In this document: piece by piece, positions 43,801-51,528 of the stretch
Layout of the letters: each line of letters begins with the position of its first letter
Numbering within the stretch: position 1 is the first letter of the stretch
From: 630D-37 sp037478835
Lineage (GTDB): Bacteria > Chloroflexota > Anaerolineae > Anaerolineales > Villigracilaceae
Direction: 5' to 3'
DNA length: 64,000 bases
Assembly (NCBI GenBank): GCA_037478835.1
Contig: JBBFLV010000003.1
Coordinates: forward strand, 240,700 to 304,699
Notes under the pieces: model-generated
Told to the model about the DNA's origin: nothing
Databases searched by the model: none
The model's input: the letters and a program-made list of their open reading frames with translations, nothing else
Position numbers and translations under genes: made by a program

Positions 43801-45128
43801 TTGCGGTTGATCACCCGCCGATAGAGATCGTTCAGATCCGAAGTGGCGAAGCGCCCACCATCCAGCTGGACCATCGGGCGCAATTCCGGTGGGATCACCG
43901 GCAGTACCGTCAGGATCATCCACTCCGGGCGGTTGCCGGAACGTCGGAAGGCTTCCACCACCTTCAGGCGCGTGGTGGCCTTCTTGCGCTTTTGCTTCGA
44001 TTTGGAGGTGCGGATCTCGTGCCAGAGCTCCTCGGCCAGCTTATCCAGGTCGAGACGACGCAGGATGTCATAGATGGCCTCCGCCCCCATATCGGCACGG
44101 AAGACCTGCCCCCAACGTTGCTTCAGCTCCCGATAGCGGCTTTCGCTCAGGAAGGTCATCGGGCGCAGTTCGAGCAGCTCATCCCGCAGTCGCGCATTTT
44201 GATTTTGTGAGATCGAGGCCTGATCCTCGAGCTGCATACGCAGGGCTTCCATTTTCTCTTCCGCCTCGGCGCGCACCCGGGCGATTTCCATCTTGATGGC
44301 TTCGATCTCGCGCTCCTTTTCGGCGCGCAGGCGGTTTTCGATCGCTTCTAGCTGGCTGCGGACAAGCTGTTGCACGCGACTTAAGTGGCTCGAGGAGACT
44401 TTTTCGCCTGCCTCGACGATGACTTCACCGCTAATGGCAAAATGGACGGGGGTAGAAAGGGTTTGTCCGCTCTGGTCCTGGAGCATCCTTTCCAGGCGTT
44501 GCCCCTCTTTGATCACCGGGTCGAGCTCTTCGGCAATGCGCTCTTCGTAAGTACGCTCGATCTGTTCCTGCCGTTGGCGCAGCTCGGCGAGCAGACGATC
44601 CCGTCCGAGCTTGATTTCGGCGATTTTGGCGTTGATCTGATTCTCTTGCTCGCGCACCGAGACCGAAATTTCATCTTCCAGGCGCTTGAGGGCTTTCTGG
44701 CGCGCCTCTTCGTCCACATAGGTCACAATGTATTGAGCAAAATAAAGCACACGGTCGAGGTTGCGCCGGGAAATATCAAGCAAGAGGCCCACATAGGAAG
44801 GAACGCGGCGGGTGTACCAGATGTGCGCAACCGGGGCGGCCAGGGCAATATGCCCCATGCGCTCGCGGCGCACCTCGGCTTTGGTCACCTGGACACCACA
44901 CTTATCGCACGTGATCCCCTTGTAGCGTGCATTCTTGTATTTTCCACAATAACACTGATAATCCCGCGTGGGGCCAAAGATAACTTCACAGAAAAGGCCG
45001 TCTTTTTCGGGGCGCAGGCGGCGATAGTTAATCGTTTCGGGCTTGAGCACCTCCCCATGCGACCAGGAGAGAATGGTCTCCGGCGAAGCGAGGCTAATAC
45101 GGAGGGCGACTAATTCTTTTGTTTCCAC
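40890..45128 (-). CDS. rpoC: DNA-directed RNA polymerase subunit beta'
   Basis: 1412 residues. Zinc site C59, C61, C74, C77 ([19 protein letters not shown]), catalytic NADFDGDQM, the bridge helix/trigger loop region ([29 protein letters not shown]), and the second zinc site [13 protein letters not shown] are intact. An extra, mostly coiled-coil segment of about 190 residues lies at about 135-335 between the zipper region and the lid/rudder. rpoC has its own promoter and is not next to rpoB, which is 12 kb away on the other strand. Confidence 0.97.
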   Translation of the reverse strand: [1412 protein letters not shown]

Positions 45129-45193
45129 TGCTGGCTCTCCTCAGAAGAGAAAGTATCCGGATGCCGTTGATAGCAAAAGACAAACAAAGACAA

Positions 45194-45219
45194 GCGCCGT
45201 GAGTTGTTTTCTCACGCGC
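45194..45219 (-). promoter_or_regulatory. Leader hairpin upstream of rpoC
   Basis: The inverted repeat GCGCCGTGAG / CTCACG-CGC with one bulge and an 8-nt loop would fold in the rpoC 5' leader, 65 nt before the ATG. No T tract follows, so it is more likely a stability or regulatory element than a terminator. Confidence 0.45.
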
Positions 45220-45240
45220 TCGTCATGTTTGTATCGGTGC

Positions 45241-45281
45241 TGGCGGGGTGGATTATACCGTCACCCCGCCATAACCGTCAA
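45241..45281 (-). promoter_or_regulatory. rpoC promoter embedded in an inverted repeat
   Basis: On the minus strand TTGACG (45281-45276), an 18-nt spacer and TATAAT (45257-45252). The -10 lies in the loop of a perfect 10-bp inverted repeat TGGCGGGGTG (45241-45250) / CACCCCGCCA (45262-45271), which may be an operator or may act as the terminator stem of the upstream EF-G-like gene. Confidence 0.65.
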
Positions 45282-45292
45282 GGTTCGGCAGA

Positions 45293-47368
45293 TCATTCTT
45301 CTTTCCGTGCTTCGAGCTCCTTCTTATGGGCTTCGATAATGCCGGCGGCGATGTGCTGCGGTACGATCTCGTAGTGATCGAATTCCATCGTGAAGTAGCC
45401 GCGACCACCGGTCAAAGAACGGAGTTGGGTGGTATAGCGTAGCATCTCGGCCAGCGGCACATAGGCCAGGATCACCGTGTTCTTGCGCTCGCTCTCCGTG
45501 CCCAAGACGCGCCCGCGTCGGGTGTTGAGATCGCTCATCACGTCGCCCATGTTGGCTTCCGGCACGACCACGCGCACCTTCATGATCGGCTCGAAGAGCA
45601 CCGGGCCGGCATCCTGCACGGCCAGCTTGAAGGCCTCGCGCCCGGCAATTTCAAAGGCGATCGGCTTGGAGTCCACCGGGTGCTCCTTGCCATCGTAGAC
45701 CACCACTTTCACATTGCTCATCGGATACCCGGCGATCACGCCCTGCTCCATCGCGTTGCGAATGCCCTTTTCGATCGCCGGCAGGAAGGAGCGCGAAAGA
45801 TTCATGCCCACCAGCTCGTCGGTAAACTCGAACTCGGCATCCTGAAGGGGTTCGATGCGCAAGTGGACCTCGCCGAACTGGCCGGCCCCGCCCGTCTGCT
45901 TCTTGTGGCGATACTGCGCAGTGGCCTTGCGCGTGATCCCTTCGCGATAGGGCACTTTCGGCTCCATGGTCACCAGGCCGACTTGGAACTTAGTCTCGGC
46001 GCGGCGAATGGCCACGTCAATATGCTGATCGCCCATCCCCTGCAGGATCGTCTGCCCCGTAGCCGGCTCGTTATACCAGGAGAGGGTCATATCCTCTTCG
46101 CATAGGCGTGTCAGGGTCGGAGTGATCTTGGCGGCATCGGCCTGGGTCTTGGGGGCGATAGCCACGCGGTAGAGCGCGGTAGGATACTTTGGCACCGGAA
46201 TGATCAACGGATGACTCTTATCGCAGAACGTATCTCCGGTGGCCGTAACGCTGAGCTTCGAGACCACGGCAATATCGCCCGGATAGACGACCTTCACCGG
46301 CAAGGATTCTTTGCCGCGCTGCACATGCAACCCGGCCATGCGCTCTTCGGCCCCTTTGGTCTGGTTCCAGATGCGGGCATCTGCCTGCACCGTTCCGGAG
46401 AAGACGCGGAAATAGGTCATCTTGCCGACGAACGGATCGGCGGTTGTCTTCCAAACGTAGGCGGCCAGAGGAGCATCCGGCCGTGGCTGTAGCTCTACTT
46501 CCTGTCCGTCCGGGGTCTGGGCTTTGCGCGGGGCGGCTTCCAAAGGAGAAGGCACGAGATCGAGGACCGCTTGGAGCAAGGGCAGAATGCCGATCTCGGC
46601 GGCGCCGGCCGCGCAGAACACGGGGATAAAGCTTCCGTTTTGAATGGCTTTCTTCAAGCCGCGCATCACTTCTTCGTCGGTCAGCGAGCCGCCTTCCAGG
46701 TATTTTTCCAGCAAGGCATCTTCCCCTTCCGCGGCCGCTTCGACCAGTGCCTGGCGGGCTTCTTCGGCGGCGGCTTTGAGCTCGGCCGGGATTTCGGAGG
46801 CCGTCTTTCCATCCCCAAGATAGGCCTTCATGCGCAGCAGGTCAATGACGCCCTTAAAGTTTTGCTTTTCCCCGATCGGCAGTTGAACTTTGATCAGGCG
46901 AGTGGAAGAAAATTCGGCAACCGATGCCAGCGCCTTCTCGAAGTTGGCGTTCTCGCGGTCCATCTTATTGATCACCACAAAACGCGGGACACTGGCTTCC
47001 TCGGCATACTGCCAGGCGATCTCGGTGCCCACTTCCAGGCCGGCGACTGCATCCACGATCACCAGCGCCGCCTCCACCACCGAAAGTGCCGAGATTACCT
47101 CACCGATGAAATCGGGAAATCCCGGAGCATCCAAAACATTGATCTTGCATCCCCCGAATTCGACAGGCAAAACACCGGTGTAGATTGAAATCTTGCGGCG
47201 AATTTCTTCTTCATCGTAATCGGAAACCGTCGTGCCATCTTCAACCCGTCCTAAGCGGGTCGTTGCCCCCGTTGCATGCAAAAAGGCCTCGCCCAACATC
47301 GTCTTTCCGGCGCTGCCATGCCCGATCAACGCTACATTTCGCAAAGACTCAGTGGTATACTCTTTCAT
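45293..47368 (-). CDS. EF-G-like translational GTPase paralogue (EF-G2 type)
   Basis: 691 residues from the ATG at 47368 (MKEYTTESLRNVALIGH; SD GGAAGGGAT). All five EF-G domains are present. The P-loop is GHGSAGKT rather than the AHIDAGKT of canonical EF-G; NKMD and DAPGFPDF complete the G domain. The canonical fusA lies at 61.8 kb, so this is the second copy. EF-G2-type proteins may act in ribosome recycling, stress or as GTPases with little translocation activity; the role here is unknown. It has its own consensus promoter and lies directly upstream of rpoC. Confidence 0.9.
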   Translation of the reverse strand: MKEYTTESLRNVALIGHGSAGKTMLGEAFLHATGATTRLGRVEDGTTVSDYDEEEIRRKISIYTGVLPVEFGGCKINVLDAPGFPDFIGEVISALSVVEAALVIVDAVAGLEVGTEIAWQYAEEASVPRFVVINKMDRENANFEKALASVAEFSSTRLIKVQLPIGEKQNFKGVIDLLRMKAYLGDGKTASEIPAELKAAAEEARQALVEAAAEGEDALLEKYLEGGSLTDEEVMRGLKKAIQNGSFIPVFCAAGAAEIGILPLLQAVLDLVPSPLEAAPRKAQTPDGQEVELQPRPDAPLAAYVWKTTADPFVGKMTYFRVFSGTVQADARIWNQTKGAEERMAGLHVQRGKESLPVKVVYPGDIAVVSKLSVTATGDTFCDKSHPLIIPVPKYPTALYRVAIAPKTQADAAKITPTLTRLCEEDMTLSWYNEPATGQTILQGMGDQHIDVAIRRAETKFQVGLVTMEPKVPYREGITRKATAQYRHKKQTGGAGQFGEVHLRIEPLQDAEFEFTDELVGMNLSRSFLPAIEKGIRNAMEQGVIAGYPMSNVKVVVYDGKEHPVDSKPIAFEIAGREAFKLAVQDAGPVLFEPIMKVRVVVPEANMGDVMSDLNTRRGRVLGTESERKNTVILAYVPLAEMLRYTTQLRSLTGGRGYFTMEFDHYEIVPQHIAAGIIEAHKKELEARKEE

Positions 47369-47416
47369 AACGGATCCCTTCCTGAAGTAGGATTGGCATC
47401 GTGCGTTAGCCCGTTG

Positions 47417-47445
47417 ATTGTAAAAGAAGACAGGTGAACTGTCAA
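47417..47445 (-). promoter_or_regulatory. Promoter of the EF-G-like gene
   Basis: On the minus strand TTGACA (47445-47440), a 17-nt spacer and TACAAT (47422-47417). The leader to the ATG at 47368 is about 40 nt. The region is shared with the divergent thioredoxin-like gene. Confidence 0.75.
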
Positions 47446-47495
47446 ACAAAAACACCATCCCCGTCTCTCAGGAAACCCGTCTAAGGAGGATTTTT

Positions 47496-48005
47496 ATGGA
47501 AGAAGCGTTTGAGATCATCGAGGGTTATCTCTGGGCTTATTCCGTCCTGTGGGTAAGCGCGATCCTTTTGGGAATCGTTGGCTTTGTACTGTTGCGTCGC
47601 AGGCGTGGCCTGGGTGAATGGATCGCCTTCGGTACTTTGTCTTTCACCATCGTTGTCGCCTGGGTGATCCTGCATCCGCGTCCCAGCCGCCTGAGTGAAG
47701 ATGCCGCCCAGGTCGTAGCCCAAATCGGGCAGGGGACCCCGGTTCTGCTCGAATTTCAATCCCCGTTTTGTATTGGATGTGTTGCTCTTCGACCGTTGGT
47801 GGACGAGGTCGAGCAAAAATATCGCGGTCAATTGATTGTGATCCGGGTGAACATCCAAAGCCCCGGCGGAAGGGAGTTAACGCGCTATTTTGGCTTTGAG
47901 TACACTCCCACTTTTATCTTCTTTGATGCCCAAGGACAGGAACGCTGGCGAAGCGTGGGGCAGTTTGATCCGCTCAAAGTAGCCGAAAGCTTGGCGACGC
48001 CGTAA
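47496..48005 (+). CDS. Membrane-anchored thioredoxin-like protein
   Basis: 169 residues. Two membrane helices (about 14-33 and 43-60) precede a thioredoxin fold with the redox motif FCIGCVALRP (C92, C95), YTPTFIFFDAQG containing the cis-Pro, and WRSVGQFDP. The active site is probably outside the membrane, where it could reduce or make disulfides, or serve cytochrome c maturation. It starts with SD AAGGAGG and lies 2 nt before the ureohydrolase gene. Confidence 0.83.
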   Translation: MEEAFEIIEGYLWAYSVLWVSAILLGIVGFVLLRRRRGLGEWIAFGTLSFTIVVAWVILHPRPSRLSEDAAQVVAQIGQGTPVLLEFQSPFCIGCVALRPLVDEVEQKYRGQLIVIRVNIQSPGGRELTRYFGFEYTPTFIFFDAQGQERWRSVGQFDPLKVAESLATP

Positions 48006-48007
48006 CC

Positions 48008-48904
48008 ATGCTTACCGATCCCGCACCCACTCATGGACTTTGGGCCGATCTGGCGCGCCCTGGCCTCGGCCCGGCCGAAGCTCACTTCACCGTGATCGGC
48101 GTGCCGTATGAAGGAGGCGTCAGCGCCCGAGGCGGAGCGGCTCAAGGTCCGGCGCGCCTGCGCTTCTGGTCCCAGCACCTGACGCCTTTTGCCGAAGATC
48201 GCACCCCCCTTACCTCCTTGCGTGTTTGCGATCTAGGGGATCGTCCGATCGTCGATCCATTGCGAGATTTCCCTGCCCTACGCGCCGAAATTCGCGCCTT
48301 GCCAAACGTCCCGATCGTCCTCGGCGGCGATCATTCGATCTCCATCCCTGTCATCCAGGGGCAGATCGAACGCTTTTCCGATCGCCGGCTGGCGCTGCTT
48401 TGGTTGGATGCCCATCCCGATCTTTGCGATCGCTTCAACGGCTCGCATCTCTCCCATGCGTGTGTCTTGCGGCGGGCTTTGGAAAGCGGCTTGCGTCCCC
48501 AGGATGTCATCCTGATCGGCCTGCGATCGTGGGAAGATCAGGAAATCCCGCTGCTGGAAAAGGAGCCTTTCCACGTCTATTCTGCCGCGCAGGTAGCGGA
48601 AAGAGGCCTCCGGACACTTCTCGGCGAGATTCGCTCCATCCTCCGCCATTACGATGCCATCCACATTTCCCTGGATATTGATTGCTTGGACCCGGCCTTC
48701 GCCCCCGGCACCGGCATACCGGAAGGCGGTGGCCTGAGCACCCGTGATCTGATGACCTTGCTGCAAAGCCTGCGTGGGCTTCCCCTCGTCGGCTTGGACC
48801 TGGTCGAGGTCGCTCCGCCGCTCGATCCTTCCGAGGCTACCGTCTTTGCTGCGCTGCGGTTGATCATGGAGTTCATCGCCACATTTGCCCCTCGCAAATC
48901 TTAG
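48008..48904 (+). CDS. speB: Ureohydrolase family enzyme (agmatinase/arginase-like)
   Basis: 298 residues. All binuclear manganese motifs are present: GGDHSISIP, LDAHPDLCD, and SLDIDCLDPAFAPGTGIPEGGGLSTRDL. Length and the GxPEPGG-like segment fit agmatinase or related guanidine hydrolases, which release urea from agmatine, arginine or other guanidino compounds. Without speA or other pathway genes nearby, the substrate is uncertain and the gene symbol is tentative. Confidence 0.85.
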   Translation: MLTDPAPTHGLWADLARPGLGPAEAHFTVIGVPYEGGVSARGGAAQGPARLRFWSQHLTPFAEDRTPLTSLRVCDLGDRPIVDPLRDFPALRAEIRALPNVPIVLGGDHSISIPVIQGQIERFSDRRLALLWLDAHPDLCDRFNGSHLSHACVLRRALESGLRPQDVILIGLRSWEDQEIPLLEKEPFHVYSAAQVAERGLRTLLGEIRSILRHYDAIHISLDIDCLDPAFAPGTGIPEGGGLSTRDLMTLLQSLRGLPLVGLDLVEVAPPLDPSEATVFAALRLIMEFIATFAPRKS

Positions 48905-48953
48905 AGAGGCTCAGCAGGCCGTGGTGATGAGATCGCGCCTACTAGTCCGAGTA

Positions 48954-48990
48954 AAATCTGTGTTCATTCCTGTGCGTCTGTGTCCTATAT
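48954..48990. repeat. Short degenerate TGTG(T/C)-type intergenic repeat
   Basis: ATCTGTGTTCATTCCTGTG followed by CGTCTGTGTCC: units of about 10 nt built on CTGTGT/CTGTG. It lies between the ureohydrolase stop and the YtxH gene SD. Such phrases recur between genes in many GC-rich bacteria. Confidence 0.5.
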
Positions 48991-49006
48991 CACTAAGGAG
49001 GTTCCC

Positions 49007-49222
49007 ATGCGTAAAATTTTCGCCTTTCTGATCGGTGTTTTCCTCGGCGGGCTGGTGGGGAGCACGATCGCGCTGCTCCTGGCTCCGGCTTCGGGTGAGC
49101 AATTGCGTTCTCAATTGCGTCAGCGTGCTCAAGCCGTTTCGGAAGAAGTGCGTCAGGCCGCCTTCCAGCGGCGGATCGAGCTGGAAAAGCGCTTGCAAGA
49201 GCTCCGTTCGCCGCGCGCCTGA
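49007..49222 (+). CDS. YtxH-domain small protein
   Basis: 71 residues from the ATG at 49007 (SD AAGGAGGT). An N-terminal glycine-rich membrane helix (FAFLIGVFLGGLVGSTIALLLAPASG) ends in the LLAPxSG signature of YtxH/gas-vesicle-like proteins, followed by a charged helix (LRQRAQAVSEEVRQAA). The family is often stress-linked, with unknown mechanism. It is likely a membrane-anchored coiled coil. Confidence 0.8.
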   Translation: MRKIFAFLIGVFLGGLVGSTIALLLAPASGEQLRSQLRQRAQAVSEEVRQAAFQRRIELEKRLQELRSPRA

Positions 49223-49230
49223 GGTGGACT

Positions 49231-50094
49231 ATGACGTTTTCCATCGTCGCCTGCGATCTGAACGAGCCGGCCTGGGGTGTGGCCGTGGCTTCTAAGTTCC
49301 CTGCTGTTGGCGCGGTTGTCCCCTGGGCCCAGGCCGGAGTGGGAGCCATCGCCACGCAATCCTATGCCAATACGTCCTTCGGTCCGCGCGGCCTGGCGCT
49401 GCTGGCACAAGGGCTTAGCGCCGAGGAAGTGATGGACAAACTGCTGGCCGAGGATGAAGGGCGCGAGCTCCGCCAGGTGGGCATTGTGGATGCCCAGGGT
49501 CGGGCAGCCACGTTTACGGGCAAAGAATGTTTCTCCTGGGCCGGCGGGCGCATCGGGCCGGGATATGCCATCCAGGGCAATATCCTGGCCGGCCCTGAAG
49601 TGGTCGAAGCGATGGAACGCGCCTTCCTGGAGACTTCCGGCGATCTGCCGACCCGGCTCTACGCTGCGCTACTGGCCGGCGATCGGGCCGGTGGCGATCG
49701 TCGGGGACGGCAGAGTGCCGCGATCTACGTCGTCAAGCCCAACGGTGGCTACGGCGGATTCCTGGATCGCTGGATCGATTACCGCGTGGACGACGATCCG
49801 GACCCGGTGCCGCGGCTAGGGCAGCTCCTGGAGCTCCATGCGTTGTATTTTGGACATAGCGATCCGAGCGAACGCATTCCGTTGGACGGGGAGCCGCTGA
49901 TCGCCCTCCAGAAGATTCTGCAGGCCCAAAACCTCTATCAAGGCCCGGCTCATGGGCAGCTGGATGAGGCCACGGCTCACGCTTTGCGCATCTTCCTCGG
50001 GAACGAGAACTTCGAGGAACGCTCGAATGTGGAGGAGGGCTGGATCGATCGGCCTGTGCTGGAATACTTGCTCCGTCGTTTCCCCACATCCTGA
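49231..50094 (+). CDS. DUF1028 (Ntn-hydrolase-like) protein with C-terminal peptidoglycan-binding-like domain
   Basis: 287 residues. The N-terminal 200 match DUF1028: MTFSIVACDLNEPAWGVAVASKFPAVGAVVPWA, ATQSYANTSFGPRGLALLAQG, GVGA-type Gly-rich turns and GGDRRGRQSAAIYV. The fold is related to Ntn hydrolases, where a residue after Met1 can be the nucleophile. Residues about 205-285 (LLELHALYFGHSDP...ALQKILQAQNLYQG) look like a putative peptidoglycan-binding segment. No signal peptide is present. Substrate unknown. Confidence 0.82.
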   Translation: MTFSIVACDLNEPAWGVAVASKFPAVGAVVPWAQAGVGAIATQSYANTSFGPRGLALLAQGLSAEEVMDKLLAEDEGRELRQVGIVDAQGRAATFTGKECFSWAGGRIGPGYAIQGNILAGPEVVEAMERAFLETSGDLPTRLYAALLAGDRAGGDRRGRQSAAIYVVKPNGGYGGFLDRWIDYRVDDDPDPVPRLGQLLELHALYFGHSDPSERIPLDGEPLIALQKILQAQNLYQGPAHGQLDEATAHALRIFLGNENFEERSNVEEGWIDRPVLEYLLRRFPTS

Positions 50095-50116
50095 TCCCAT
50101 CCCTGAGGGCGCTCTC

Positions 50117-50923
50117 ATGAACCTGATCTTGGATATGGACGGTGTGCTTTGGCGCGGCGATGAGCCGATCGGCAACCTGGCCGAGATCTTCGGCCGGATG
50201 CAGGATCGTGGCTGGCGCTATGTTTTCGCCACCAACAACAGCACCCGCACTCCGGAAGAATATGTGGCGCGACTGAAGCGCTTTGGCGTGACGGCCGAAC
50301 CGTGGCAAGTGGTCACTTCTTCTCAGGCGGTTGCCGAATTGATCCGCCGCGAGCATCCGCAGGTTGAAAACGTCTTTGCCATCGGTGAAAACGGCCTGAT
50401 GCGCGCGCTGGAGGAGCGCGGCCTGTGCCCCCTGCCGGTGGAAAGGGCCCAAGAAGCCCAGGCAGTGGTCGCAGGGTTGGATCGACAGATCAACTTTGCC
50501 AAAATGGTGGAGGCTACCTTGCTTGTGCGGCGCGGCGTGCCGTTTTATGCCACCAATCCGGATAAAACGTTTCCTACCCCGCGCGGTGAAATTCCCGGTG
50601 CCGGTGCTTGGGCGGCAGTGATCATCACGGCCAGCGGCATCACGCCGCGCTTTGCCGGCAAACCGGCACCATACCTGATAGAATTAGCCCTGCAACGCCT
50701 GGGGAGCTCGCGCGAGGAAACCTGGGTGGTCGGCGATCGGCTGGAAACCGATATCGCCGCGGCGCAAGCGGTTGGGTGCCGTTCGGTGCTTGTGTTGAGT
50801 GGCGTCTCGACCCGTCAGCAGGCCGAAACCTGGTCGCCGCCGCCGGATCTCGTGGTCGAAAATTTGGCCGCCCTCCTGGAATTCGACGGAACGGCACGTT
50901 CTTTTATCGTTAGGAGATCATGA
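50117..50923 (+). CDS. HAD-IIA (NagD-like) phosphatase
   Basis: 268 residues from the ATG at 50117; the longer upstream frame overlaps the previous gene. Motif I LDMDGVLWRGDEPI, motif II ATNNSTRTPEEY, the C2-cap, motif III K in AGKPAPYLIELAL and motif IV VVGDRLETDIAAAQAVG are all present. The family includes phosphoglycolate, 4-nitrophenyl- and NMP phosphatases. Its 3' end overlaps the next HAD gene by 4 nt. Confidence 0.88.
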   Translation: MNLILDMDGVLWRGDEPIGNLAEIFGRMQDRGWRYVFATNNSTRTPEEYVARLKRFGVTAEPWQVVTSSQAVAELIRREHPQVENVFAIGENGLMRALEERGLCPLPVERAQEAQAVVAGLDRQINFAKMVEATLLVRRGVPFYATNPDKTFPTPRGEIPGAGAWAAVIITASGITPRFAGKPAPYLIELALQRLGSSREETWVVGDRLETDIAAAQAVGCRSVLVLSGVSTRQQAETWSPPPDLVVENLAALLEFDGTARSFIVRRS

Positions 50924-51528
50924 GCTTACGAGCTGTCCTGTTTGACTTGGGTGGTGTGCTTCTGCGCACCGAATTCGATGCCCCAAGGCAGTATCTTGCC
51001 GAGCGGCTGGGCCTGGAGTACGAAGAGCTGTTGCACCAGGTTTTTGAAAGCCCGTCGGCGCGGCGCGCCTCATTAGGGGAGATCACCGCCGAGGAACACT
51101 GGGCCGAGTTGGCGCGGCGTTGGCATCGCCCGCCGGAAGAGATCCCTTTTCTAAGCACTCAGTTTTTCGCCGGCGATGTGCTCGATCGGGAGTTGATCGC
51201 TTTCATCCGCTCCCTTCGTCCGCAATTCAAGACCGGCCTGATCTCGAACGCCTGGAGCGATTTGCGCGCATTTATTCGCAAAATGCGCTTTGAAGATGCG
51301 TTCGATACGATAGTGATTTCCGCCGAGGTCGGCCTGGTGAAGCCCGATGTGCGCATTTACTACTTGGCGCTGGAGCAGCTCCAGGTCCAACCCTATGAAG
51401 CGATTTTCGTAGATGATTACGGTCCGAACGTTGCGGCGGCCAAAGAGATCGGCATGTGGGCGCTGCAATTCACCGATCGCGATCAGACGTTGCATCACCT
51501 TCAACGCATTTTGGACGGGATGAAATGA
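50920..51528 (+). CDS. HAD-IA family hydrolase (YihX-like)
   Basis: 202 residues. Motif I reads LFDLGGVLLRTEFD, with Gly where the general acid/base Asp normally stands; motif II SNAW, motif III KPDVRIYYLALE and motif IV FVDDYGPNVAAAKEIGMWALQF are present. Some HAD-IA enzymes share the DxGGV form, so activity is possible but may be altered. ATGA overlaps join it to the NagD-like gene and to the endonuclease IV-like gene. Confidence 0.83.
   Translation: MSLRAVLFDLGGVLLRTEFDAPRQYLAERLGLEYEELLHQVFESPSARRASLGEITAEEHWAELARRWHRPPEEIPFLSTQFFAGDVLDRELIAFIRSLRPQFKTGLISNAWSDLRAFIRKMRFEDAFDTIVISAEVGLVKPDVRIYYLALEQLQVQPYEAIFVDDYGPNVAAAKEIGMWALQFTDRDQTLHHLQRILDGMK

Noticed and set aside
43011..44210. 399-codon plus-strand ORF inside rpoC
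   Set aside because: Antisense shadow of a certain gene; no SD and no family motif, and its residues mirror rpoC codon bias.
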